This document shows, in pieces, positions 1 through 7,894 of a DNA stretch of 64,000 nt. This DNA comes from Bacteroides ilei. Its GTDB lineage: Bacteria > Bacteroidota > Bacteroidia > Bacteroidales > Bacteroidaceae. Below the pieces are notes generated by a model. The model worked only from the letters and a program-made list of their open reading frames with translations. It was not told the DNA's origin and searched no databases. The translations under genes and the position numbers were made by a program. Position 1 is the first letter of the stretch; each line of letters begins with the position of its first letter. The stretch is taken from positions 2,287,083-2,351,082 of the forward strand of contig NZ_LT635801.1 in the NCBI RefSeq assembly GCF_900128495.1, written 5' to 3'.

Positions 1-209
1 CTAAGCAGTTTACATTAGCAACCGAAGTTACCGCTATGGCTATCACGAAGCTGGACGGTACAGCCAAAGGTGGAGTAGTAATCGGCATTTCGGACCAGTT
101 CAAGATACCGGTCAAATATATCGGTCTAGGTGAAGGGATTGAAGACCTGCAGATTTTTCGTCGTCGTGAATTTGTTGATTCATTATTTGGAGAAACCGAT
201 AATAAATGA
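1..209 (+). CDS. ftsY: Signal recognition particle receptor FtsY, C-terminal end (partial)
   Basis: This is the 3' end of a gene that begins before the window. The 68 visible residues are the end of the SRP-type GTPase (G) domain. They include the TKLDGTAKGG guanine-recognition motif and the closing IGLGEGIEDLQIF stretch that is typical of FtsY. FtsY is the membrane-associated receptor that docks ribosome-nascent-chain-SRP complexes at the Sec translocon. The TGA stop at 207-209 overlaps the ATG of rimO (206-208), so the two genes are translationally coupled. Fifty-four homologues such as Ffh have an M domain after the G domain; here the protein stops directly after the G domain, which favours FtsY. 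Confidence 0.93.
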   Translation, partial: KQFTLATEVTAMAITKLDGTAKGGVVIGISDQFKIPVKYIGLGEGIEDLQIFRRREFVDSLFGETDNK

Positions 210-1504
210 GAAAAAATACAATCGATATAATTACATTAGGATGTTCCAAGAATCTGGTAGATTCTGAAAAGCTGATGAAACAGTTGGAAGCTAATGGATA
301 TAAGGTTACCCATGACAGTGAGAATCCTCAAGGGGAAATAGCCGTAATCAATACATGTGGCTTTATAGGTGATGCAAAGGAAGAATCCATCAATATGATA
401 TTGGAATTCTGTCAGGCAAAGGAAGAAGGCCGTTTGAAGAAACTATACGTAATGGGATGCTTGTCAGAGCGTTATCTGAAAGAACTGAAAATGGAAATCC
501 CTCAGGTTGACAAGTTTTACGGCAAATTCAACTGGAATGAACTTTTGGCCGATTTGGGAAAGAACTATCATTCTGAATTCGCCATTGAACGCCATCTTAC
601 AACTCCCAAGCATTATGCTTATCTGAAAATTTCGGAGGGGTGCGACCGTAAATGTTCATATTGTGCCATTCCTATCATTACGGGACATCATGTTTCGCGC
701 CCGATGGATGAGATTCTGGACGAGGTCCGCCTGTTGGTATCTAAAGGTGTAAAGGAATTTCAGGTGATTGCTCAGGAGCTTACTTATTATGGAGTTGATC
801 TTTACAAGAAACAGATGCTTCCGGAATTGATTGAAAGAATAGCCGAAATTCCTGGAGTGAAATGGATACGCCTGCATTATGCTTATCCGGCGCATTTCCC
901 GGAAGATCTGTTTCGCGTCATGCGTGAACATGAAAACGTATGTAAATACATGGATATCGCTCTACAACATATCAGTGACAATATGTTGAAGATGATGCGC
1001 CGACATGTAACCAAGGAAGAGACTTATGCACTGATAGAAAGATTCCGTAAGGAAGTACCCGGCATACATTTGCGGACGACATTGATGGTTGGGCATCCTG
1101 GAGAGACAGAAGCTGATTTTGAAGAATTGAAAGAATTTATACGATGGGCTCGATTTGAAAGGATGGGAGCTTTTGCCTACTCGGAAGAGGAAGGTACCTA
1201 TTCTGCCAGACATTATAAGGATGAGATCCCCCAAGAAACGAAACAGCGTAGACTGGATGAACTGATGTCTTTGCAACAGGAAATATCCAATGAAATAACC
1301 CATTCTAAAATTGGCAAGGAGTTCAAAGTGATTATAGACCGTAAGGAAGGTGAATATTACATCGGCCGGACAGAATTCGATTCTCCGGAAGTGGATCCTG
1401 AGGTACTGATCAAGGATGAAGGTAAGCGGTTGAATATCGGTTCCTTCCATCGGGTGGAAGTTTATGATGCCGATGATTTTGACCTGTATGCCCGGTTAAT
1501 ATAA
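206..1504 (+). CDS. rimO: Ribosomal protein S12 methylthiotransferase RimO
   Basis: This 432-residue radical-SAM enzyme adds a methylthio group to the conserved aspartate of ribosomal protein S12. The N-terminal methylthiotransferase domain carries the three cysteines for the auxiliary iron-sulfur cluster (Cys13 in LGCSKN, Cys51, Cys85 in MGCLSE). The radical-SAM CxxxCxxC motif is at Cys146, Cys150 and Cys153 (EGCDRKCSYC). The C-terminal part (about 365-432) has the form of a TRAM domain. The length matches RimO rather than MiaB, which usually runs 440-480 residues, and the LGCSKNxVDSE start is the RimO signature. The start codon overlaps the ftsY stop. Confidence 0.96.
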   Translation: MRKNTIDIITLGCSKNLVDSEKLMKQLEANGYKVTHDSENPQGEIAVINTCGFIGDAKEESINMILEFCQAKEEGRLKKLYVMGCLSERYLKELKMEIPQVDKFYGKFNWNELLADLGKNYHSEFAIERHLTTPKHYAYLKISEGCDRKCSYCAIPIITGHHVSRPMDEILDEVRLLVSKGVKEFQVIAQELTYYGVDLYKKQMLPELIERIAEIPGVKWIRLHYAYPAHFPEDLFRVMREHENVCKYMDIALQHISDNMLKMMRRHVTKEETYALIERFRKEVPGIHLRTTLMVGHPGETEADFEELKEFIRWARFERMGAFAYSEEEGTYSARHYKDEIPQETKQRRLDELMSLQQEISNEITHSKIGKEFKVIIDRKEGEYYIGRTEFDSPEVDPEVLIKDEGKRLNIGSFHRVEVYDADDFDLYARLI

Positions 1505-1521
1505 AACTAAAGCCTGGTTCA

Positions 1522-1812
1522 ATGAATAACAAAGAATTGATAGGCGAACTTTCACGCCGTCTGGGATATACAAATAAAGATGCTACACAACTGGTGGCAT
1601 CTGTTGTCAGTATTATGGGAGAAGAATTGCAAGAAGGTAAGATATTGAGCTTTTCAGGATTCGGGACTTTTGAAGTGAAGAAGAAAATGGAACGTATTAC
1701 TGTCAATCCTGTCACCCGGCAACGTCTGTTGGTTCCTCCCAAGCTTATCTTGACGTACAAGCCCAGTACGACATTGAAAGAAAAGTTCAAAAATACCTTT
1801 GCCGATGAATGA
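1522..1812 (+). CDS. HU-family DNA-binding protein
   Basis: This 96-residue protein is a full-length HU/IHF-type nucleoid protein. The N-terminal helices (LIGELSRRLGYTNKDA) are followed by the beta-arm region FSGFGTFEVKKK and VNPVTRQRL, the DNA-bending arm with its apical proline. It starts 17 nt after rimO and its stop (1810-1812) overlaps the start of the next HU-type gene by 8 nt, so the two HU genes are coupled and could form a heterodimer. It is more divergent than the housekeeping Bacteroides HU, and its specific role is not evident. Confidence 0.9.
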   Translation: MNNKELIGELSRRLGYTNKDATQLVASVVSIMGEELQEGKILSFSGFGTFEVKKKMERITVNPVTRQRLLVPPKLILTYKPSTTLKEKFKNTFADE

Positions 1813-2926
1813 AAAACTTACAATTCAAGAACTTATAAATTTACTGGCTCAGCGCCATGACATGGATCAGACAGATGCCGAAACATTTGTCAAGACTTTT
1901 TTTGCGCTGATAGAAGAAGCTCTTGAAAATGATAAGTATGTCAAGATAAAAGGATTAGGCACTTTTAAACTGGTAGAAGTTGATACCCGTGAAAGTATTG
2001 ATGTCAATACGGGAGAACGCATCGAGATCATGGGGCACAACCGTATTACCTTTACACCCGATACAACCATGCGGGATCTGGTGAATAAACCGTTTTCTCA
2101 TTTTGAGACAGTAGTTCTGAACGAAAACACCCGTTTTGATGACATGGATGAAAGCGGACGGGAGATAGGGGAGCCTGATGCAGACGACGAAGACGAGGCG
2201 GTTGAAACTGTAGAAAATCCGGACATGAATCCGAATCAGGGAGAAATGGAAAATGACAACATTCCGACTGAGGAAAAAACAGATGTGCATCCGGAAACAG
2301 ATCCTGTAGAAGAGGAACAACAGCCTTCCGAGGAGACTGGCGGCAGCAAAGAAAGTTCTGCATCCAAACGGATATTCAGGCTTCCATGGTGTATGATTGC
2401 TACGGTACTGCTTATAGGAATATTAGTAGGTGGAGGAATCGTATGGGGAATTCTTTCCGGAAGAAGATATATTCCAGAATCTATTGTCCGGTCATTGATA
2501 CAGGAAGAGCAGAAGCGACAACCGGTATCTGTCCAGAAAGATACGATTACGACAAAAGTCATTCCTGCTGTAAGGATAGTTCAAAAAAAAGATACGGATA
2601 TATCTGCACCTATTCCCGTACAACAGTCTCAGAAGGGTAAAGATACAGCATTCTCAGTCCGTAGACAACCACAGGCAAATACAGTTTCCGCCAAGAAGGA
2701 AACCTTGGCCGACACGGTGGAATATACGATTACAGGTACTCAAGGTACCTACACCATACAACCGGGAGAAAGCCTGGTTAAGGTATCTCTCAAGTTTTAT
2801 GGAAACAAGAAATTATGGCCGTATCTGGTCCGTCATAATAAGGATATAATTAAAGATGCCGATAACATTCCGAAAGGCATCACAATCCGTATTCCGGTGT
2901 TGACTCCGAAATCGGACAAAAAATAA
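1805..2926 (+). CDS. HU-domain protein with transmembrane segment and C-terminal LysM domain
   Basis: This 373-residue protein has an unusual order of domains. Residues 1-90 are an HU-like DNA-binding domain (IKGLGTFKLVEV, then the GHNRITFTPD part of the arm). Residues about 100-190 are a strongly acidic linker. One hydrophobic segment at about 195-220 (MIATVLLIGILVGGGIVWGI) is a clear transmembrane helix. A Thr/Lys-rich linker follows, then a LysM domain at about 318-366 (YTIQPGESLVKVSLKFYG ... IPKGITIRIP). The expected topology is DNA binding in the cytoplasm and peptidoglycan binding in the periplasm, so it could tether the nucleoid to the envelope; that is inference. ATG at 1805 is preferred to a TTG at 1799 because it gives the usual HU N-terminus. 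Confidence 0.9.
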   Translation: MNEKLTIQELINLLAQRHDMDQTDAETFVKTFFALIEEALENDKYVKIKGLGTFKLVEVDTRESIDVNTGERIEIMGHNRITFTPDTTMRDLVNKPFSHFETVVLNENTRFDDMDESGREIGEPDADDEDEAVETVENPDMNPNQGEMENDNIPTEEKTDVHPETDPVEEEQQPSEETGGSKESSASKRIFRLPWCMIATVLLIGILVGGGIVWGILSGRRYIPESIVRSLIQEEQKRQPVSVQKDTITTKVIPAVRIVQKKDTDISAPIPVQQSQKGKDTAFSVRRQPQANTVSAKKETLADTVEYTITGTQGTYTIQPGESLVKVSLKFYGNKKLWPYLVRHNKDIIKDADNIPKGITIRIPVLTPKSDKK

Positions 2927-3038
2927 GAAAAATGGACTGAAGATAATTTTTAAACTTCTTTAGTCCAATAAGAATTAAAACCTTGGAAGCAGCTAGTTTT
3001 TTTAATAAAAATTAGTTGCTTCTGTTAATATAATGCCG
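2927..3038. other. Intergenic region with two hairpins
   Basis: No gene is seen here. A first hairpin pairs 2933-2942 with 2955-2967 (TGGACTGAAG against CTTC..AGTCCA); it lies 6 nt after the HU-LysM stop but has no U-tract, so it is a weak terminator at best. A second, longer hairpin pairs 2986-3001 with 3007-3022 over 16 positions with two G-T wobbles and a five-base loop. Its right arm covers the TTG that would be the -33 box of the moxR promoter. Confidence 0.6.
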
Positions 3039-3046
3039 TACTTTTG
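3016..3046 (+). promoter_or_regulatory. Promoter of the moxR-DUF58 unit
   Basis: TACTTTTG at 3039-3046 matches the Bacteroidetes -7 consensus TAnnTTTG exactly, and a TTG at 3016-3018 sits 20 bp upstream at the -33 position. Transcription would start near 3053 and leave a leader of about 70 nt before moxR. Confidence 0.65.
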
Positions 3047-3125
3047 GACTTTGATTAAAATAAAGTCGTGTTATACGACATAAAAAGCCGATTATAGAAA
3101 AAACATTTAAAATAAGAAAGAAATT

Positions 3126-4121
3126 ATGGCTGAAGCTATTGACATTCGTGAATTGAACGAACGTATCGAGCGCCAGAGCTCATTCGTTACTAACTTGATG
3201 ACAGGTATGGATCAGGTCATCGTCGGTCAGAAACATCTTGTGGAATCATTGTTGATTGGTCTGTTGTCTGACGGACATATTCTGCTAGAAGGTGTTCCTG
3301 GATTGGCTAAAACATTAGCAATCAAAACATTGGCATCACTAATTGATTCTAAATACAGCCGTGTACAGTTTACTCCCGATTTGCTCCCTGCCGATGTGAT
3401 CGGTACTATGATATATAGCCAAAAGGACGAACAGTTCATAGCCAAAAAGGGTCCGATTTTTGCAAACTTTGTTTTGGCCGATGAAATAAACCGTGCTCCG
3501 GCAAAAGTTCAGAGTGCGTTGCTGGAAGCGATGCAGGAACGTCAGGTTACTTTAGGTAAAGAGACATTTCCATTACCGGAACCTTTCCTGGTAATGGCGA
3601 CTCAGAATCCGATTGAACAGGAAGGTACTTATCCGTTGCCTGAAGCTCAGGTAGACCGTTTCATGCTGAAGGTTATCATTGATTATCCGAAAATCGAAGA
3701 AGAAAAGAAGATTATCCGTCAGAATATTTCCGGTGACAAGATTGAAATCCGTCCTATTCTGAAAGCAGAAGAAATCATGGAAGCCCGTAAAGTTGTCCGT
3801 CAGGTCTATATCGACGAAAAAATTGAACAATATATTGCAGATATTGTCTTTGCAACCCGTTATCCCGAGAAGTATGACCTCAAGGACTTGAAAGGCTTGA
3901 TCGGTTTCGGTGGCTCTCCACGTGCTTCTATCAATCTGGCTCTTGCCGCACGTAGCTATGCCTTTATCAAGCGTCGTGGTTATGTTATTCCGGAAGACGT
4001 CCGTGCAGTAGCTCATGACGTATTGCGTCACCGTATCGGACTGACCTATGAAGCTGAAGCAACCAATGTCACTTCCGATGAAATTGTAAGTAAGATCCTG
4101 AATAAGGTTGAAGTGCCTTGA
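3126..4121 (+). CDS. MoxR-family AAA+ ATPase
   Basis: This 331-residue protein is a full-length MoxR ATPase. Walker A is at about 56-63 (GVPGLAKT), Walker B at 117-120 (LADE, in VLADEINRAP), and the sensor region reads ATQNPIEQEGTYPLPEAQ. MoxR proteins act as chaperone-like ATPases, usually next to DUF58 and von Willebrand factor A (VWA) proteins. Here it leads the Bacteroides aerotolerance (Bat) cluster, known from B. fragilis to support oxygen tolerance. A 177-bp gap separates it from the DUF58 gene, longer than usual within an operon, but I see no terminator there. Confidence 0.95.
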   Translation: MAEAIDIRELNERIERQSSFVTNLMTGMDQVIVGQKHLVESLLIGLLSDGHILLEGVPGLAKTLAIKTLASLIDSKYSRVQFTPDLLPADVIGTMIYSQKDEQFIAKKGPIFANFVLADEINRAPAKVQSALLEAMQERQVTLGKETFPLPEPFLVMATQNPIEQEGTYPLPEAQVDRFMLKVIIDYPKIEEEKKIIRQNISGDKIEIRPILKAEEIMEARKVVRQVYIDEKIEQYIADIVFATRYPEKYDLKDLKGLIGFGGSPRASINLALAARSYAFIKRRGYVIPEDVRAVAHDVLRHRIGLTYEAEATNVTSDEIVSKILNKVEVP

Positions 4122-4298
4122 TCGGGTTTTATATCATAGCCGGTTCACAGTGGTGGAACATCTTCATTTGGACAGATCGAGAAGAAGTCTGAAGGATACT
4201 TTCACCACAGTGGACCATAAGTATTCATGTCTGTCTTACAGGCATCTCTTTTCCGGGACATTTTAATAAGTCCTCATAGTTTAATTATCTAGAGAAGA

Positions 4299-5189
4299 AT
4301 GGAAACAAGTGAACTACTAAAACGCGTCCGCCAGATTGAAATAAAGACACGTGGACTTTCAAGCAATATCTTTGCCGGCCAATACCATTCGGCATTTAAG
4401 GGTAGAGGTATGGCCTTTTCGGAAGTCCGTGAATATCAATACGGCGACGATGTCCGTGATATTGATTGGAATGTGACAGCTCGCTTCGACAAGCCATTCG
4501 TGAAGGTATTTGAAGAAGAACGTGAACTGACAGTCATGTTGTTGGTCGACGTTTCCAATAGTCTGGATTTCGGTACGGCCAAGATGATGAAAAAGGATAT
4601 GGTAACGGAAATTGCAGCGACATTGGCTTTTTCCGCCATCCAGAATAACGATAAGATCGGAGTGATTTTCTTCTCCGACCATATTGAAAAGTTCATTCCT
4701 CCCAAGAAGGGACGTAAACACATTCTGTATATTATCCGTGAACTTCTCGACTTTCAGCCGGAAAGCAAGCGTACTGATATAAAATGTGCGGTTGAATACC
4801 TCACCAATATCCTGAAGAAACGCTGTACTGCATTCCTTTTAAGTGACTTTATTGACGAGCAGGACTTTCAGAGCGCATTGACCATAGCGAACCGCAAGCA
4901 TGATGTTGTGGCCATACAGGTATACGACCGCCGCCTGGAAGAACTTCCGAATGTAGGTCTCATGAAAGTACGTGATGCGGAAACCGGTCACGAACAATGG
5001 ATAGACACTTCATCAAGAGCATTGCGTAATGCGCATCATGCGTGGTGGCTCACGCGTCAGCAGAAGTTGAACGAAACCTTCACGCACAGCAATGTGGATT
5101 CCGTATCTGTCCGTACAGATCAGGATTATGTAAAAGCATTGCTTAACTTATTTGCTAACCTCAAATCCGCAACCGCCCTCATAAGATGA
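4299..5189 (+). CDS. DUF58 protein, C-terminus altered by IS insertion
   Basis: This 296-residue DUF58 protein is the usual partner of MoxR. It has the conserved GMAFSEVREYQYGDDVRDID motif and a VWA-like core with a partial metal site (LLVDVSNSLDFG). It has no signal peptide and probably acts at the cytoplasmic side with MoxR. Homologues I recall end a few residues after a motif like KALLNLF; here the reading frame runs after that motif into insertion-element DNA and adds roughly a dozen foreign residues (ANLKSATALIR) before stopping at 5189. The fold itself is intact, so the protein may still work; the larger effect may be polarity on the bat genes downstream. Confidence 0.9.
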   Translation: METSELLKRVRQIEIKTRGLSSNIFAGQYHSAFKGRGMAFSEVREYQYGDDVRDIDWNVTARFDKPFVKVFEEERELTVMLLVDVSNSLDFGTAKMMKKDMVTEIAATLAFSAIQNNDKIGVIFFSDHIEKFIPPKKGRKHILYIIRELLDFQPESKRTDIKCAVEYLTNILKKRCTAFLLSDFIDEQDFQSALTIANRKHDVVAIQVYDRRLEELPNVGLMKVRDAETGHEQWIDTSSRALRNAHHAWWLTRQQKLNETFTHSNVDSVSVRTDQDYVKALLNLFANLKSATALIR

Positions 5190-5329
5190 CACAGAGGTCA
5201 AAAAGGTAGCGACACTGTGGCAAAAGAGGGTGCAACGCAGCAAAAATCGCCACAAAGACGCATTAAATCCCCTTACCCCACCATGCGACTTGAGGCAATA
5301 CGCAAAATCACGACCATAAGTTGTCGGTG

Positions 5330-6616
5330 TCATCCAAAGTCATTCTGGAACACATCAGCATAAGCGTTGTTGCATGAATAGATATTCAGCACATACTGCC
5401 TTGATGTCCTGACCCATTTGGCTGGCACAGAGATGAACTTGAAGACAAACGCCTTGATGCGGCTTGTTGCTTTGAGTCCGAACCTCTTCACGTCAAGCCT
5501 CGCCATGATGAATTTATAGAAGTTGCGTATGAGTGCCGTAAGCAGAAGAAACACCGTGTTTTCTCCCATGAAGGATTTTGGAAGCCTGTTCCAGCCGAAT
5601 CCGTTATTCATGTCATCGAAGATGCGTTCCTTCCCTCCACGGAGGTTATAGAATTCGACAATCTCTTTCTCGGAAGACTCGTAGTCATTTGTAAGGATGC
5701 AGCGGTAGGTGTATTCTCCTTCCCACAGGTCGAGTTCGCCGTCTATCCGCTTCTGTCTTTGAATCACAAGACGGTATGCCTTCCCTTTCCATTTCTCGAT
5801 GAGAATGGAGGCCAGCTCAAACTCAATGCCGCCCAATTCCACTTTCTTCCAACCTCTGAGGGCAAAGATGTCATTGTAGAGCGAACTGCATCGGTTGGCA
5901 CGGATATAGAAGGTCTTGCAGTGTTTAGCAATCTCTTCCACTATCTCTTCAGAACACGAGCCGCAATCAGCTCTGAAACGGTTGATCATAAGCTTGTTCT
6001 TTTCAAACCTTTCAAAGAACCTCTTCAGCGTGTCCTTCTGGTGGAAACGGACATTTGTGTTGCCGTCGCTGTTCTCAATGCCGACAATCAAGTCGCCAAT
6101 AACCGCCACGCCAGGACGGTATCCGAGAAACTTCTTGTATGTGGGTTTCGCATCAAACTTCTCAGCCTCTATGAACTGGTGGTCGAAGTCAACGTCATAC
6201 CCCTCGCCATCTTTCAGCTGCCCTGTGGACAATAGGCAATTGAGGAGCAGTGTATTCAGCATGTCTGCCGTGTTTAAGTCGTAGGTCTTGCCAGTGTCGG
6301 ATGTGTAGGAAATGTTATCCTGGGTCAGTTCCTTTATGGCTCTGAGAATCGTGTCGGCACTGCATGTGCGAAGTGTCGGATGAAGCGAGAGGTGATACAT
6401 CAGATGAGTGGTGACATCCTCTATGCATGAGCCGCCACAGAAATAAACGCTCATAAGCGAACGGATGATTTCGCTGTATTGATAACCATACAGCCTACAT
6501 CTCATACCGAGGGTTGAGTCGATTACAGATGAGAGATTGGAGTCAAATTGCTCCATTATTGAAAAAATTCCTCCAAAAGGAGAGAGTTTCTCAGATTTTA
6601 TTGCTACCTTTGCCAT
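5330..6616 (-). CDS. IS1380-family transposase
   Basis: This 428-residue DDE transposase has the N-terminal part LYGYQYSEIIRSLMSVYFCG and the central strand DVDFDHQFIEAEKFD of IS1380-type enzymes, followed by a late ERIFDDMNNGFGWNRLP segment that carries the last acidic residue. The length is normal for the family and there is no internal stop or frameshift, so the element looks capable of movement. It is transcribed against the moxR-bat genes. A start-codon-blocking inverted repeat and its own promoter precede it (see the separate entries). Confidence 0.94.
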   Translation of the reverse strand: MAKVAIKSEKLSPFGGIFSIMEQFDSNLSSVIDSTLGMRCRLYGYQYSEIIRSLMSVYFCGGSCIEDVTTHLMYHLSLHPTLRTCSADTILRAIKELTQDNISYTSDTGKTYDLNTADMLNTLLLNCLLSTGQLKDGEGYDVDFDHQFIEAEKFDAKPTYKKFLGYRPGVAVIGDLIVGIENSDGNTNVRFHQKDTLKRFFERFEKNKLMINRFRADCGSCSEEIVEEIAKHCKTFYIRANRCSSLYNDIFALRGWKKVELGGIEFELASILIEKWKGKAYRLVIQRQKRIDGELDLWEGEYTYRCILTNDYESSEKEIVEFYNLRGGKERIFDDMNNGFGWNRLPKSFMGENTVFLLLTALIRNFYKFIMARLDVKRFGLKATSRIKAFVFKFISVPAKWVRTSRQYVLNIYSCNNAYADVFQNDFG

Positions 6617-6683
6617 GTCTGTCGGGTTTGATACATATTTTGATTTGCAACACTAAGATAGGTGAAAAATCTGACATGGCAAA
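6609..6683 (-). promoter_or_regulatory. Inverted repeat able to sequester the transposase start codon
   Basis: GACATGGCAAA at 6673-6683 is the exact reverse complement of TTTGCCATGTC at 6609-6619. In an RNA read leftwards, the second arm contains the transposase AUG (6614-6616), so a transcript that enters from outside the element would pair over the start codon. A transcript from the element's own promoter begins after the first arm and would be free. IS10 and IS50 are known to protect themselves from read-through in this way. Confidence 0.5.
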
Positions 6684-6684
6684 A
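6653..6684 (-). promoter_or_regulatory. Transposase promoter
   Basis: On the minus strand, TTTTG (plus-strand CAAAA at 6680-6684) is followed after exactly 19 bp by TATCTTAG (6653-6660), one mismatch from TAnnTTTG. Transcription would begin near 6646, between the two arms of the inverted repeat that covers the start codon. Confidence 0.55.
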
Positions 6685-6685
6685 T

Positions 6686-6710
6686 CCTGAGCAACTTTTT
6701 GTTGCTCAGG
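6686..6710. repeat. Perfect 10-bp stem-loop at the end of the IS
   Basis: CCTGAGCAAC (6686-6695), a five-T loop and GTTGCTCAGG (6701-6710) form a perfect stem. It lies at the transposase-proximal end of the element. No U-tract follows on the plus side, so it is not an ordinary terminator; it may be a transposase recognition structure or may slow read-through transcription. Confidence 0.7.
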
Positions 6711-6774
6711 TACTTATAAAATAAGTTAAACTAAAATGCTGCGGAATTTAGGGCTAAACGAAACTGAGAACGTT

Positions 6775-7875
6775 ATGAAAAATACGTTATTTGATAGAAA
6801 ATATCTGAAAGTGATAGGATGTGTTCTGCTTTTATTGGCAAGTATACCCGGCCTGAAAGCCCAGGTCACCGTTGATGCAACAATCGATTCGCTGCAGTTG
6901 CTCATCGGTGAACAGGCAAAAATCAAACTGCAGGTAAGTATGGATGCCAATCATAAACTGGTCCTTCCCCGGTTTAACAATGACACCATTGTTACAGGAG
7001 TAGAGGTAGTAGATGTGGCGAAGCCCGACACCCAGATGCTGAACGACAATAAACGATGGCTGATTACACAAGAGTACACTGTTACATCTTTCGATTCGGC
7101 ATTGTATTATCTGCCTCCTCTCGAAGTTTTGGTTGATAACAAGGCATATCGCTCAAAGGCGCTGGCTCTTAAGGTCTATTCTATTCCGGTTGATACCCTG
7201 CATCCGGACCAGTTCTTCGGTCCGAAGGACATTCGTGAAGTGCCTCTTACATGGAGTGATATTGCTCCGCTGGTATATTCAGTCTTGTTGGTAATCCTGT
7301 TGGGTATCGTGACTGCATTCCTTATTATTCGCTTCTGTAACAATAAGCCTATTATCAAAATTATCAAAATCGAGCCGAAACTTCCTCCGCATCAGGCTGC
7401 CATGAAGAAGATAGAGGAGATCAAAGCCGATAAGAATATGTTGCGGGAAGATCCGAAACAGTACTATACAGAACTTACCGAGGCTATACGTACTTATATC
7501 AAAGACCGTTTCGGCTTCAATGCCATGGAAATGACTTCAGCCGAAATCATTGACCGCTTGCTGGAAGAAAAGGACAAGGAATCCATTGACGATTTGAAAG
7601 CTTTGTTTGAGACAGCCGATCTGGTCAAGTTTGCCAAGCATGCGCCACTCATGAATGAAAATGACATGAACCTGGTGAATGCCGTCGACTTTATTAATCA
7701 GACTAAAGTGGAGGAAGACCCGAATGCAAAGAAAGAGCCTACAGAAATCAGAGTAGAAGAGAAACGTTCGAAGGAAGGACGTATTATGCTTATCATCAGC
7801 ATTGCCATTACCGGAATCGCTGCATTGGTGGCATTGTATGTTGCCGTTCGTACAGTTATCGACCTATTCTTTTAA
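6775..7875 (+). CDS. BatD-like membrane protein of the aerotolerance cluster
   Basis: This 366-residue protein has a signal peptide (ending near GLKAQ at about 30), a periplasmic domain of beta-sandwich type to about residue 155, one membrane segment (about 165-185, YSVLLVILLGIVTAFLIIRF), a cytoplasmic helical part and a second hydrophobic segment at the C-terminus. It is the conserved, uncharacterised gene normally found between DUF58 and batA in Bacteroidetes. Its layout resembles a short BatD. ATG at 6775 is chosen because it gives the signal peptide; an upstream ATG at 6736 would add residues encoded close to the IS end. Confidence 0.8.
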   Translation: MKNTLFDRKYLKVIGCVLLLLASIPGLKAQVTVDATIDSLQLLIGEQAKIKLQVSMDANHKLVLPRFNNDTIVTGVEVVDVAKPDTQMLNDNKRWLITQEYTVTSFDSALYYLPPLEVLVDNKAYRSKALALKVYSIPVDTLHPDQFFGPKDIREVPLTWSDIAPLVYSVLLVILLGIVTAFLIIRFCNNKPIIKIIKIEPKLPPHQAAMKKIEEIKADKNMLREDPKQYYTELTEAIRTYIKDRFGFNAMEMTSAEIIDRLLEEKDKESIDDLKALFETADLVKFAKHAPLMNENDMNLVNAVDFINQTKVEEDPNAKKEPTEIRVEEKRSKEGRIMLIISIAITGIAALVALYVAVRTVIDLFF

Positions 7876-7894
7876 TTTTTAATGCATTGGAACC

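Larger units (their letters stand above)
5152..6711 (-). mobile_element. IS1380-family insertion sequence
   Basis: An insertion of about 1.56 kb lies between the DUF58 gene and the bat genes and carries one intact transposase on the opposite strand. The ends are uncertain. ACTTAT occurs at 5146-5151 and again at 6712-6717 and would suit a target duplication, although this family is usually said to make 4-bp duplications. Terminal repeats are poor: ACCTCA (5158-5163) against ACCTGA at the other end (read on the minus strand from 6711). An 11-bp inverted repeat, 5143-5153 with 6719-6729, lies just outside these limits. The transposase-proximal end holds a perfect 10-bp hairpin at 6686-6710. Confidence 0.85.

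Noticed and set aside
4122..4298. CACAGTGG repeated twice between moxR and DUF58
   Set aside because: The matches are short and irregular, and the spacer has no clear promoter or terminator; chance similarity is likely.
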